Shown here: positions 23,276 to 32,279 of the stretch, piece by piece | Layout: every line of letters starts with the position of its first letter | How positions within the stretch are numbered: the first letter of the stretch is position 1 | Assembly: GCA_900107575.1 (NCBI GenBank) | Contig: FNQX01000008.1 | Coordinates: 1 to 64,000 of the forward strand | Reading direction: 5' to 3' | Source: Lachnospiraceae bacterium NK3A20 | GTDB taxonomy: Bacteria > Bacillota > Clostridia > Lachnospirales > Lachnospiraceae | Length of the DNA stretch: 64,000 bases | Position numbers and translations under genes: made by a program | The notes under the pieces: generated by a model | Databases searched by the model: none | What the model was told of the DNA's origin: nothing | The model's input: only the letters and a program-made list of their open reading frames with translations

Positions 23276-24691
23276 TTACTCGTAGATGAACTCGTCCGGC
23301 GTCATGGTGGCGGCGTCGAGGACGATGTAATCGTACTCGCGCAGGCCGAACATGGAATCCGGCTGCACGATCGCGTACTCGTCATTCTGGCGCACAACGG
23401 AAACCTGGCGGAAGTTCGCATAGCCCTCGTTGATGTTGTAGACGCCCTGCAGAGATACCGTCTTGCCGATCGTGTAGGTGCCGGTGGAATTGAGCTTCAA
23501 GAGGACATCGCCGTCGCGCAGGGCGTCTTTGTCCACGTAATAGCTGCCGTCTTTCGCCGTGCCGTAGGGCGTCACTGTCACCGTCTCCGTCGTCTGCTCA
23601 CCCGCGTCGTTCACCATCTGGCGCAGCACCTGTTCCGTGCCGCCCGTGCCCTCCGTGACAAAGTCCGCAGGTACGACATAGAAGTCGTCATCCACCAGGG
23701 AGGATACAGGGATCTTCAGACCCTTTGTGTTGTCCGTGATGATCTCAATATTGAGGAAGCGGTCTGTGCAGAAGGTCATCATCGAATTGGTCAGGGAAAG
23801 ATTCGCGTAGTTTCTGCCGTCGGCGTCCTTTTTCGTCGTCACCGTGGCATAGGACTCCAGCTGGTTTTTGAGGAAACGCACCGTGACGACACCTGCGTCC
23901 TCCAGCTCTCTGGCCGTAGCGTCATCTTTGAGCTCTACGGCGATGTCCCAGTCCTCTGCGGTCTCCAGCTTGTACGCCGCATCCCCTTCCGCGACCATGC
24001 GGTTGTTGTCCAGCTCTGACTTCTGATAATTCGTCTCATCGAAGTCCGCGTGCGTTAAGGCGTCGAAGGTAAGCCCCTCATAGCCGTCCGTGTTGTAGAC
24101 GATGTAGCCCGTGTTATCCGAGTTGCAGTAGTGAATCGAACTGTCGTCCCCGATTCTCTCAATATCGCTGAGGATACTGTTGTTCGTGATCTTCTGCACC
24201 GTCGAGCTCAGGTCTGTTTTGAACTCATAGACGCTGTTGAACGCGCCGGGCTTGAACTCGGAGGAAAATTCTGTGACATCCGTGAGGATGTTCGCATAAT
24301 CGTCAGAGGAGAACACGGTCTGATCCGACTCCTCCTGGCTGATCGCCTGTGCGACCTCACCGGATTCATCCACCGTGTAGGCGAGCTTGTTGGCTGCGAG
24401 CCGGTCGCCTTCCCTCGTGTAGTAATTGATGTGTCCGGAATATTTGCTCCCGACCACCTCTTCTTTGCGCAGCGCAATTCCCTTGTAGACCTCGTTCGAC
24501 TCGAGGGCGCCGGTGCGCACCTCGTATCCCACGACATGTTTCTGTGTCACGTAGCGCACCAGGCTGTAAACGACGTAGATGAGGATCACAAGGAAGATCA
24601 CCATGCCGATATTCAGATTGAGCGGCGGGCGGTGATAGGTGATCTGGTTATTCGGTTTTTTCCTACGATTTTTAGGGGGGACGTTAGCCAC
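23276..24691 (-). CDS. HlyD-like membrane protein of the ylm cluster
   Basis: A 471-residue membrane-anchored protein. The probable start is a GTG at 24691 (VANVPPKNRRKK) with CCGGAG upstream. A basic N-terminus, one TM helix (about 27-47, LNIGMVIFLVILIYVVYSL) and a short barrel-sandwich-like segment (GALESNEVYKGIALRKEE, then HINYYTREGDRL) resemble HlyD/periplasmic-adaptor proteins. The long middle is Asp/Ser/Thr-rich, and the C-terminal third returns to beta-rich adaptor-like sequence (LKIPVSSLVDDDFYVVP). No transporter partner adjoins, so an envelope or division role with SepF/YlmE is as likely as efflux. Function not established. Confidence 0.75.
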   Translation of the reverse strand: MANVPPKNRRKKPNNQITYHRPPLNLNIGMVIFLVILIYVVYSLVRYVTQKHVVGYEVRTGALESNEVYKGIALRKEEVVGSKYSGHINYYTREGDRLAANKLAYTVDESGEVAQAISQEESDQTVFSSDDYANILTDVTEFSSEFKPGAFNSVYEFKTDLSSTVQKITNNSILSDIERIGDDSSIHYCNSDNTGYIVYNTDGYEGLTFDALTHADFDETNYQKSELDNNRMVAEGDAAYKLETAEDWDIAVELKDDATARELEDAGVVTVRFLKNQLESYATVTTKKDADGRNYANLSLTNSMMTFCTDRFLNIEIITDNTKGLKIPVSSLVDDDFYVVPADFVTEGTGGTEQVLRQMVNDAGEQTTETVTVTPYGTAKDGSYYVDKDALRDGDVLLKLNSTGTYTIGKTVSLQGVYNINEGYANFRQVSVVRQNDEYAIVQPDSMFGLREYDYIVLDAATMTPDEFIYE

Positions 24692-24801
24692 TGGAATACT
24701 CCGGATTACGGCTCTGATATAACAATGAGCCTTGAGACTGCTCCCAAGGCCCATGGACTATTCACACACAGCCACTATGATACGGCGCGGCTGCTATTTG
24801 C

Positions 24802-24844
24802 GCGATGAATCATCTGGCAGCTCTGCTGCGAGGTGATTCGTCGC
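24802..24844. repeat. Strong intergenic hairpin
   Basis: GCGATGAATCATCT (24802-24815) pairs with AGGTGATTCGTCGC (24831-24844) through 14 positions, two of them G-U on the plus strand; inside, GCAGC/GCTGC closes a 3-nt loop. A second small stem, CCTGTCT/AGACAGG, lies at 24878-24898 just after the P-loop gene stop. Neither has a T-run. The 209-nt gap 24692-24900 holds nothing else recognisable. Confidence 0.5.
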
Positions 24845-24900
24845 AAGGGATGGACAGGCATTGCCAGCCCAGCAGGTCCTGTCTTGATCTCAGACAGGAA

Positions 24901-25320
24901 TCAGAGGGAAACAGCGATCATGGACTTTGCATCCTCGGGCAGGTCTGCCTCATCCATGGATACGCTCAATACGAATTCGATCTTGTACTGCTCACTGTAG
25001 GATTGAAGCTTCTTGAGGGCGGGGGTGATATCCTGTCCGCGAAGGTGTGCGATATCGAGGAAGCTGTCAAAATACATCTGCTGCAGATCGTGGTCCTGGG
25101 AAATGATACCGGCGACGAAGCCAAGGAACTGATCCTGATTCTCTACGCTGTACTCCGATACGTCGATGAGTCTTACCTTGTTATTCAGCTCGAACATGTG
25201 CTGCGTGGATTTATCAAGATAAACGACATTGCCGAGAATGTTCTTGACTTCGGTGTTCACCTTATCGAGTAAGATCTTCGTTTTACCTTTGCCCTTGTTG
25301 CCTACAATCAGTTGAACCAT
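24901..25320 (-). CDS. Small P-loop protein of unknown function
   Basis: A 139-residue protein starting MVQLIVGNKGKGKTKILLD: GNKGKGKT at 7-14 is a good Walker A loop (GxxGxGKT). The chain is too short for a full ATPase domain; no convincing Walker B acidic run follows, and helices such as DQFLGFVAGIISQDHDLQQ dominate the middle. It may be a minimal nucleotide-binding or regulatory protein. RBS GGAGG is in place. It sits between the D,D-carboxypeptidase and the HlyD-like gene within the envelope/division region. I cannot name the family. Confidence 0.72.
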   Translation of the reverse strand: MVQLIVGNKGKGKTKILLDKVNTEVKNILGNVVYLDKSTQHMFELNNKVRLIDVSEYSVENQDQFLGFVAGIISQDHDLQQMYFDSFLDIAHLRGQDITPALKKLQSYSEQYKIEFVLSVSMDEADLPEDAKSMIAVSL

Positions 25321-25423
25321 GAGATCGCCCTCCTAAATGATGGATTTATTGAACGAAATCGGTGATTGGTGTTCCGCTTCCGTTACAGTCATTATAAGGG
25401 AAAGAGTGCTAAAAAACAACGCC

Positions 25424-26422
25424 CTATCCCTTGGGGATCAGGGACAGAACCTGATTCATTTCGGAGTAGAGTTTATCTTCATCCCAGCTCTTCATAACGA
25501 TCGCGATGTAAGGTCTGCCGGAGGTATCCCGAGCAAGGAGCACGAGACAGTGACCTGCCGCCGTCGTGGTCCCGGTCTTGCCACCGACTACGGTGACCCC
25601 GGTGGGGGGCGCCTGCACGCTCTGTAAGTACATGTTCGTTGAGTTGACGGTGATCTCCTTCTCCGCCCCATTCTGGTCGTGGTAGACTGTCGTGTAATTG
25701 GGCATGTTGATGATCTCATTGAAGGTGGAGAACTGCAGTGCCTGATTGAAGATCAGGTACATGTCATACGCCGTCGTGTAGTGATTCTCATCGGAGAGGC
25801 CGTTGGAATTGATGAAGTTGGTCTGCGTCGCGCCGAGGCGTTTCGCCTCGTCATTCATCATGTTGATGAAGTTCTCGACGGTGCCGCCGATGTTCTCCGC
25901 GATCATAATCGCGACGTCGTTCGCCGAATAGATCAGCATGATGTGCAGTGCCTGATCGAGCGTCATAGTATCGCCCTTTTCGAGGCCTGCCTTCTGGGCA
26001 TCCGCGTCCGTCATGTAGACGTTGCCGGAAGCGGTCAGAACCTTGTCGGAGCTCGCATTCTCGAGTGCCACGAGCGCCGTCATGATCTTGGTCAGGGAAG
26101 CAGGGTAGACTCTCTTGTAGACGTCCTTGGCGTAGATTGTCGTCGTATCGTTGAGATCGAAAAGGGCTGCTGAGGTCTCCTTTGCCATGTCTTCGAGAGA
26201 ATCCGTATTCTCGCTGCCATTGCCTTTGACCACGCAAAGATCGCCGGCAAACGGCTTTGCGGTTTCCGCATTGCCGGATTCACCGACCAGGAAATTGAAA
26301 TTACTGAGATTGGAGTTGTTCTGGAAACTCATGCCCGGTGCGGACGCGCAACCTGTCATGAGCACCGCGCCACACACCAGCAGGGATAAGATAAGGCGCT
26401 TGCAATTATTTATACATCTCAC
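25424..26422 (-). CDS. D-alanyl-D-alanine carboxypeptidase, lipoprotein form (peptidase S11)
   Basis: Trims the terminal D-Ala of peptidoglycan stem peptides outside the membrane. Likely start is GTG 26422 ([12 protein letters not shown]) or an in-frame TTG at 26431; both lie inside the end of mgsA. A lipobox, VLMTGCAS, ends the signal sequence, so the enzyme is membrane-tethered by lipid instead of the C-terminal amphipathic helix of PBP5. Catalytic motifs are intact: SLTK in [15 protein letters not shown] in [13 protein letters not shown] in [11 protein letters not shown]. About 332 residues, without a long C-terminal domain. Last gene of the mreB-rodA cell-shape run. Confidence 0.9.
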   Translation of the reverse strand: MRCINNCKRLILSLLVCGAVLMTGCASAPGMSFQNNSNLSNFNFLVGESGNAETAKPFAGDLCVVKGNGSENTDSLEDMAKETSAALFDLNDTTTIYAKDVYKRVYPASLTKIMTALVALENASSDKVLTASGNVYMTDADAQKAGLEKGDTMTLDQALHIMLIYSANDVAIMIAENIGGTVENFINMMNDEAKRLGATQTNFINSNGLSDENHYTTAYDMYLIFNQALQFSTFNEIINMPNYTTVYHDQNGAEKEITVNSTNMYLQSVQAPPTGVTVVGGKTGTTTAAGHCLVLLARDTSGRPYIAIVMKSWDEDKLYSEMNQVLSLIPKG

Positions 26423-26804
26423 GCCACTCAAGATCTCCTCTGTCCAAAGATTTTATCAGAAGCTCCGCTGTTGCAAGATTCGTTGCGAGCGGGATATTGT
26501 GGATATCGCAGAGCCGGACGATATTGTTGACGTCGGGCTCATGTTTCTTGCTGTCACTGAAAGGGTCGCGGAGGAAAATAACCAGGTCGATCTCATTGTT
26601 CTCAATCTGTGCACCAATCTGCTGTTCGCCGCCAAGGTGACCCGCGAGAAGCTTGTGGATATTGAGATTCGTGACCTCCTCAATGAGTCTTCCTGTCGTG
26701 CCGGTCGCGTACAGTTCGTTCTTCGATAAGCTTCCTCTATAGGCAATGCAGAAGTTCTGCATCAGTTTCTTCTTCGCGTCATGTGCTATCAGTGCAATGT
26801 TCAT
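26406..26804 (-). CDS. mgsA: Methylglyoxal synthase with Glu at the catalytic Asp position
   Basis: Converts dihydroxyacetone phosphate to methylglyoxal and phosphate. Start ATG 26804 ([16 protein letters not shown]) behind GTGGGGGGGATAG. The 132-residue protein has the family core: IAHD (His8), [34 protein letters not shown] (Asp80), KKHEPDV (His88, Asp91) and [13 protein letters not shown]. In E. coli the catalytic base is Asp71 in GGDQQ; here it is Glu60 in GGEQQ. The other active-site residues (E. coli Asp91, His98, Asp101) are kept. Lies between rodA and the carboxypeptidase gene, an unexpected place for a glycolytic bypass enzyme. Confidence 0.9.
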   Translation of the reverse strand: MNIALIAHDAKKKLMQNFCIAYRGSLSKNELYATGTTGRLIEEVTNLNIHKLLAGHLGGEQQIGAQIENNEIDLVIFLRDPFSDSKKHEPDVNNIVRLCDIHNIPLATNLATAELLIKSLDRGDLEWREMYK

Positions 26805-26817
26805 TCTATCCCCCCCA

Positions 26818-27966
26818 CTATGCGTGCGTCTGTCTTGCTGTCGTTTTGCGTCTGTTCTGCATACGCACATTCAGAACAAAACCAATTCCGAGGTAAAGGC
26901 TCAATAGAGATGTCAGGCCGTAGCTGACAAACGGGAGGGGAAGTCCTGTGTTCGGCAGAAGGCCTGTCGCCACAGCGATATTCACGAAACCCTGAAAGCC
27001 AATCCAGGCACCCATACCAGCGGCAATGATGGCCCCCGCCACATCCTTCGCCTCTCTGGCGATCCAGAAAAGCTTAACCGCAATGAGCGCCAGCAGGATC
27101 GCTATCGCACTCGCACCGATGAAACCGAACTCCTCCCCAATCACGGTGAAGATAAAATCCGTCTGAGACTCCGAAATATAACCGCTCTTTAACAGAGAAG
27201 TGAAGCCGTCCGTACTGCTGTTGCTCTTGCCGGTCAGCATTCCCGAACCAATCGCCATGATCGAGTTCACGGTCTGGTAGGAAGCAGATGTCTCATAATC
27301 CTCCGGATGGAGCCACGACAGGATACGTATCGCCTGATACTCGAAGGGACCGGTCAGTTTCAGGCTTCCCTGGTCGAGCAGATGGACGAAAATGATCACG
27401 GATGGAATCACGATTGCGAGAAACGCGCCGACTACCTTGAAAGAGAGACCTCCGACGAACATCATGATGAAGAAAATAAGGAACACCATGATCGTGGTGG
27501 AAAGGTCGGGCTGCAGGATGATGAGCAGCAGCGGAATTGCCACCAATACGAGGCAGAGCACTATAAACCCGAATGATTTCATTCTGTTTCTGAACTTCAT
27601 AATAAGCTTTGCATAGAACAAAATCAATATGATTTTTGCCGCCTCGGAGGGCTGAAAAGTGATGCCGCCAATGTTGACCCAGCGCTTGGAACCGTTGGTA
27701 ATCGTGCCTGCAAAGCGCACGAGGAGAAGGAGGAAAACATTGAGGCCGTACAGGATCCAGTAATAGCGAAGGATCCTGTTGTAGTCCAGCATGGAGACGA
27801 GCACCATGAGGATGAGGCCTGCGATCATGCCCTGCAGCTGCCTTGTCTGCATATCGGGCGCCGCGGAACCGATCGCGCGGATTCCGAACAGATTCAGCGC
27901 GATGATGAGTCCCACGAGGATGAAATCGAAATTTTTAATTGAAAAGGTGTTGAATAATTTCCGCAT
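26818..27966 (-). CDS. rodA: SEDS peptidoglycan glycosyltransferase RodA
   Basis: Polymerises glycan strands for cell elongation together with the PBP2-type transpeptidase upstream. The 382-residue protein has about ten TM helices and SEDS signatures: [35 protein letters not shown] with the catalytic Asp region, and [20 protein letters not shown] near the C-terminus. Placement directly after the PBP2 gene supports RodA over FtsW. The start at 27966 is 8 bases after the pbp stop; the nearest GGAG is inside that gene. Confidence 0.93.
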   Translation of the reverse strand: MRKLFNTFSIKNFDFILVGLIIALNLFGIRAIGSAAPDMQTRQLQGMIAGLILMVLVSMLDYNRILRYYWILYGLNVFLLLLVRFAGTITNGSKRWVNIGGITFQPSEAAKIILILFYAKLIMKFRNRMKSFGFIVLCLVLVAIPLLLIILQPDLSTTIMVFLIFFIMMFVGGLSFKVVGAFLAIVIPSVIIFVHLLDQGSLKLTGPFEYQAIRILSWLHPEDYETSASYQTVNSIMAIGSGMLTGKSNSSTDGFTSLLKSGYISESQTDFIFTVIGEEFGFIGASAIAILLALIAVKLFWIAREAKDVAGAIIAAGMGAWIGFQGFVNIAVATGLLPNTGLPLPFVSYGLTSLLSLYLGIGFVLNVRMQNRRKTTARQTHA

Positions 27967-27976
27967 AATTCTGATA

Positions 27977-30859
27977 TCAGTCTCCGCCGAGCGCGTTGTT
28001 CACAAGGGCAGAGGATGTCGTGGTGGTCAGCTCCTCTTTCGTCGCCGCCTTGTAATAGTATTTCAGCACATCTTCCGTGATGTGGGCCGCGTAGCTGGAG
28101 AGGTAGCCGTTCGCAACGCGGGTTGCCACTGCGATCTGCGGCCGATCGTAGGGCGCGTAGCCGATAAAGAGTGCGTGGTTCGGCCGCTCTGCGTTCTCCT
28201 GCGCGGTACCGGTCTTGCCGGCGACCGTGACAGGCAGGTCGAAAGACAGGCCTTCTACCACCTTCTCCATTCCCTCGTGAATTGCGCTCCAGTAGGAAGG
28301 ATCCATGTTGAGCTGACTCTTGATCGTGGCGCTGTTGTCTATCACTCCGGAGCCGTCGCCCGCTGTGGTCTTATCCACGAGTGTTAAGTTATAGGCGGTT
28401 CCACTGTTCGCGACTGCAGTCACATACCTTGCAAGGCCGACGGTCGTGTAGTTGGAGTTGCCCTGTCCGATGGCGGATCTGACGGCATCCTCCGAGGAAA
28501 TGATGGGCGCTGCCTCTTCGATCTCAATGCCGGACTTGTCGCCGAGGCCGTACATTTCGGCATATTTTTTCAATTTCTCCACACCGATCTCCGGGTGGTA
28601 GGTGCCACCATCGTCCAGTCCCAGTCTCCAGCCGACCTCATAGAAGAAGTCGTTGCAGGAGTTCTGGATACCGCCAACGACGTTGAGTGTTCCGTGCGCC
28701 GCAGGATAAATCCAGCAGCGGGGGCCAGGCTCGCCGATCTTGGTGAAGACACCGGTGCAGGTGATCTCCGAGCTCGTTGTGATCGCACCCTCCATGAGGC
28801 CTGCCGTTGCGGAGATCGGTTTGAACGTGGAACCCGGCGCAGTGCGCTGCTGCGTTGCGTAGTTGATGAGCGGCTTGGACAAATCCTGCCGGAGGCTCTC
28901 ATAGTAGGCAGCGTCGACGCCGTTCGCCATCCGGTTGTTGTCGTAGGACGGATAAGATACGAGCGCCAGCACATCTCCCGTATTCACGTCCGTAATGACG
29001 ATCGAGCCGGAACAGGGATCGAGGGCCAGCTGCGCCGGTGTGAGGTCGAGGTTCGTGATGCGCTTCACCATGAAGTCATAGGAAGACTCTGTCCCGGCAG
29101 AGAGAGCTTCGGCCTCCTCTGTAGAGACACTCACGCAATTCTGGTCAAGAAGGAGCTGACAGATCTGACCTCCCGACACGACATCGCCAAGGATCATGTA
29201 GTGGTACAGGTGTTTCGCAAAGCCTTTATCCCCGGAAAGAGCCTTGTCCAGCCAGTCGGCGATTGCCTGGAACTCTTCGGCCGAATCCGCATAAGTTTCC
29301 TCCATGTCGAGCTTCGTTACATCAATCCAGTTCTGGCTGATGCAATAATAGAGAAACTCCGTCATGGAGATGGTCTCTTCCTTCGTCCAGGCAAGATAGG
29401 TCTCATCTTTTGTATTGACCTTGTCCATGTCGAGTACGCCCTGATCCTTCATGAACTGGATGATGTAGCTCTCATAGTCCTGCATCTCTTTGGACAGGTT
29501 CTCATACGGCGTCTTTGCATCAAACATCTCTGCGTGGAGCTTCTCCCGTGTCCCGTTAAGGTAAGTACCAAAGGAAGCGTAGACCGCCTTCTCCGTATCC
29601 GAAGCGTCCGCTGCGCCGAAGTGGTCGATGCTGATGATATTGTTGTTGATCGTCTGGTAATAAACGGTATAGATGGGGATCGTGATATCCTCTGCCGTCG
29701 CCTTCTCTTCCGGAATGTATTCCCTGATCGGACGAATCTTCGCGAGGATGATCTCGGAGAGTTTCTTCTCCAGAATATCGTAGGCAGCTTCCTGAAGATC
29801 CTTGTCGATAGTCAGATACACGTCGCCACCGGCAACCGGATCCACGGTAAGTATTGTCTCCAACTCCTTGCCGAGGTTGTCGACATACACCGTCTTCGTC
29901 CCCTTGGTGCCCTGCAGCGTTGTCTCCAGACTCTTCTCAATGCCGGATTTACCTACCTGATCGGTCGCCGTATAGTCCGGGTTCTCCTTTTGCAGCTCCT
30001 CGAGTTCCTCGGGGGAAACCGTGCCTGTATAGCCCAGAATGTGGGCGAAATACTTCGCGTCCACGTAGCGGCGCACGGTATCGTTCTCGATATTGATCCC
30101 CTGCATGGTGTTGCTGTTCTCGAGGATGGACGAGACCGTCTTGTCAGACACATCGCTCGCGATGGCAGTCGCGATGTATTTCTTGAAGGAATTAAGCTGC
30201 AGATTGTAGCGTATCGTGGCGACCTGCAAAAGGCGCCTTTTATCGTACCCCTCTTCCGGCACAAAGGTGGTGGTGCCGTCGTCCTTCGGCGTATAGGAGC
30301 CGATGCCGTAACGCTTTGCAAGGGAGAGGATCATCATGTCCGGAGATGCGTTAGCCTCTTCTTTCGTAAGGTCCTCGAGCTTTGCGTGCCCGTAGACATC
30401 GGCGCGGAATCGCGTGAGCCTTGCGCCATCCACCGAGAATTCGTACTGATCTGCGTCGGCATTCAGGACGATGTTGAAATTGCTGTTGACCTGATCTCTA
30501 TTCTTCTCAATGATGTCAATCGCCTTATTGATGGTGTCGTTGAGGTCCCGGTTGTGTGATGACGAGTCCGTATCTCCGAGGTCACGAATCGTGACGGAAT
30601 AGGCGAGTTCATTGTAGGCGAGGAGCTGTCCGTTCCTGTCATAGATATTGCCTCTTGCGGCGGGCAGACTGATCTCTCTGCGGATGCGCAGCTGGAAATT
30701 GTTCAGATATTCTTCGCCGTTCACGATCTGCAGCGAGAACAGGCGATAGATCAGAAGGCCTGTGCCGGCGGCGACAACGGCGATGAGCAGCAGGATGCGA
30801 ATATTGAGCCTGCCGACGAAATCGCCCATATCTTTTCTGAATTTAATCCCATCGAACAA
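27977..30859 (-). CDS. mrdA: Penicillin-binding protein 2 (elongation transpeptidase), enlarged
   Basis: Class B PBP that cross-links peptidoglycan in the Rod complex. A TTG start (30859, LFDGIKFRKDMGDFVGRL) follows AAGGAAATAACC. One TM helix (about 19-41) is followed by the dimerisation domain (LPAARGNIYDRNGQLLAYNE). The transpeptidase has the active Ser in TAPGSTFKPISA (about 675), SCN in NSCNDFFYEVGW and KTG in VAGKTGTAQEN (about 880). At 960 residues it is about 300 longer than E. coli PBP2; the extra part is an acidic helical block of about 230 residues (roughly 345-575) before the transpeptidase domain. Clustered with mreBCD and rodA. Confidence 0.94.
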   Translation of the reverse strand: MFDGIKFRKDMGDFVGRLNIRILLLIAVVAAGTGLLIYRLFSLQIVNGEEYLNNFQLRIRREISLPAARGNIYDRNGQLLAYNELAYSVTIRDLGDTDSSSHNRDLNDTINKAIDIIEKNRDQVNSNFNIVLNADADQYEFSVDGARLTRFRADVYGHAKLEDLTKEEANASPDMMILSLAKRYGIGSYTPKDDGTTTFVPEEGYDKRRLLQVATIRYNLQLNSFKKYIATAIASDVSDKTVSSILENSNTMQGINIENDTVRRYVDAKYFAHILGYTGTVSPEELEELQKENPDYTATDQVGKSGIEKSLETTLQGTKGTKTVYVDNLGKELETILTVDPVAGGDVYLTIDKDLQEAAYDILEKKLSEIILAKIRPIREYIPEEKATAEDITIPIYTVYYQTINNNIISIDHFGAADASDTEKAVYASFGTYLNGTREKLHAEMFDAKTPYENLSKEMQDYESYIIQFMKDQGVLDMDKVNTKDETYLAWTKEETISMTEFLYYCISQNWIDVTKLDMEETYADSAEEFQAIADWLDKALSGDKGFAKHLYHYMILGDVVSGGQICQLLLDQNCVSVSTEEAEALSAGTESSYDFMVKRITNLDLTPAQLALDPCSGSIVITDVNTGDVLALVSYPSYDNNRMANGVDAAYYESLRQDLSKPLINYATQQRTAPGSTFKPISATAGLMEGAITTSSEITCTGVFTKIGEPGPRCWIYPAAHGTLNVVGGIQNSCNDFFYEVGWRLGLDDGGTYHPEIGVEKLKKYAEMYGLGDKSGIEIEEAAPIISSEDAVRSAIGQGNSNYTTVGLARYVTAVANSGTAYNLTLVDKTTAGDGSGVIDNSATIKSQLNMDPSYWSAIHEGMEKVVEGLSFDLPVTVAGKTGTAQENAERPNHALFIGYAPYDRPQIAVATRVANGYLSSYAAHITEDVLKYYYKAATKEELTTTTSSALVNNALGGD

Positions 30860-30864
30860 AACGG

Positions 30865-31410
30865 TTATTTCCTTTCTGAGAGGAACAGCTCCTCTCTCCC
30901 CGCTACTCTCCTTACCCGGATTACCCTGTCGTATAAAAGGCGCAGGAGCGGGTAGGCAATGAGCGAGATTGCCGCCGTGTAGATCATCTCCGGGAGTGCA
31001 ATACGCAGGAAGAATTCTCCGAAGAAGAGGCGGTTGCGGATGAGGAACAGGAAGACATAATTAAGGAATGAGTAGACAAAGTCTGACACCGCGATGAGAA
31101 GGAGGGGGAACCCCAGATCCTCGACGTAGAGGATGCGCTGGAATTTGCCCGCAAGGAACCCGATCAGGGCATAGACAAGCGCGTTGAAGCCAAGGAGTGG
31201 TCCGAAGAAAATATCAGACAACAGCCCTACCATAAAGCCCAGCAAAAGACCCTGCTGATCCCCCAGAAGGAAACTGAAGGTTGCTACCAGGACGATCAGA
31301 AGATTCGGCGAAACCTCCGCAATCCTGATCCTGTCCATCAGGGTGCACTGCAGAACGAAAACGAGGATCGTCACCACCGCGATGATGACAGTATTCCGAA
31401 GCTGGCGCAT
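30865..31410 (-). CDS. mreD: Rod-shape protein MreD
   Basis: Integral membrane partner of MreC in the elongasome. 181 residues with about five or six hydrophobic helices, for example NTVIIAVVTILVFVLQCTLM and LLGFMVGLLSDIFFGPLLGF; the conserved D-x-x-x-G segment is in LLSDIFFGPLLG. The start overlaps the mreC stop (TAATG). It is recognised more by position, length and topology than by strong motifs, as is normal for MreD. Confidence 0.92.
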   Translation of the reverse strand: MRQLRNTVIIAVVTILVFVLQCTLMDRIRIAEVSPNLLIVLVATFSFLLGDQQGLLLGFMVGLLSDIFFGPLLGFNALVYALIGFLAGKFQRILYVEDLGFPLLLIAVSDFVYSFLNYVFLFLIRNRLFFGEFFLRIALPEMIYTAAISLIAYPLLRLLYDRVIRVRRVAGREELFLSERK

Positions 31411-32279
31411 TAAGGCACCTCCTGTTTCAGCTTCCTGACAACGAGTACGGTGTTGAGGTGACTAAAGTCGACGGCGGGGATCAGCTCGCCGGATTTCGTG
31501 AGGTTATTCGGGTCCTTCTCGATCGTTGCAATATAGCCGATGAGAATGCCCGGCAGATATTTGTCACTGATGTTGGAGGTGACGACCTTGTCCCCCTCCT
31601 TGATGAGGTCATCCGGATCCTGGAGGCGGGAATAGTCGATTCTGCCTTCGTCATAGTGCTCGAGATTGCCGGACACCGTGAGATCCTCATTGTTCGAGAG
31701 TATCATCGCCGTTACATTGACGCCGTCGTCGATGATGGTCTCAACCCTTGCCCAGTCCGGCCCGATCGACGTGATGCAGCCGACGAGTCCGGAGCCCGCG
31801 AGGACATTCATGTTGACGGCAAGGCCGTCATTCGTACCCTTGTCGATGACAAAGGAGTGATACCAGTTGCCGGCGTCCTTCGCGATGACCCTCGCCCCTG
31901 TCTTCTCATACTCTGAATACTGATTGTCGAGCGCGAACAGCTCCCGAAGCTCCGAGAGCTCATATTTCTCCTGCTGGAGGTTGGTGTTCTCGGTGCGAAG
32001 ATCCTGATTCTGACTGGTGAGCTCCTTGTTCCTCGCCCGGAGCTCTTCCATCGTCTCCAGCATTTCGTGGCGCGTGACAAACCACCCGCCAACGTCCGAC
32101 ACCCCGTTTTGGAACGGGACAATGAGGTAATTGGCAACGGTGTTCAGCGGGCCGGTGAAAAGATTCGTGCGGTAGGTAATCGTAATGAGCGCGATGGATA
32201 CGAGCGTTACGATGAGCAGCAGGTAACGCCCCGGTATATTGAACCTTATGGGATCATGTCTTTTTCTGTGGGAAGGCAT
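31410..32279 (-). CDS. mreC: Rod-shape protein MreC
   Basis: Bitopic scaffold that links MreB to PBP2. The 289-residue protein has a basic N-terminus (MPSHRKRHDPIRF), one TM helix (about 17-37, YLLLIVTLVSIALITITY), a coiled coil (about 75-115, rich in E, L, Q) and the beta-rich MreC core (GSGLVGCITSIGPDWARVETI). Start and stop overlap mreB and mreD by TAATG junctions, so the three are translationally coupled. Confidence 0.95.
   Translation of the reverse strand: MPSHRKRHDPIRFNIPGRYLLLIVTLVSIALITITYRTNLFTGPLNTVANYLIVPFQNGVSDVGGWFVTRHEMLETMEELRARNKELTSQNQDLRTENTNLQQEKYELSELRELFALDNQYSEYEKTGARVIAKDAGNWYHSFVIDKGTNDGLAVNMNVLAGSGLVGCITSIGPDWARVETIIDDGVNVTAMILSNNEDLTVSGNLEHYDEGRIDYSRLQDPDDLIKEGDKVVTSNISDKYLPGILIGYIATIEKDPNNLTKSGELIPAVDFSHLNTVLVVRKLKQEVP

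Noticed and set aside
28595-30559. 654-codon open frame antisense to the PBP2 gene
   Set aside because: It mirrors the GC-rich codon bias of mrdA; no ribosome site, no recognisable motif, and complete overlap with a certain gene.
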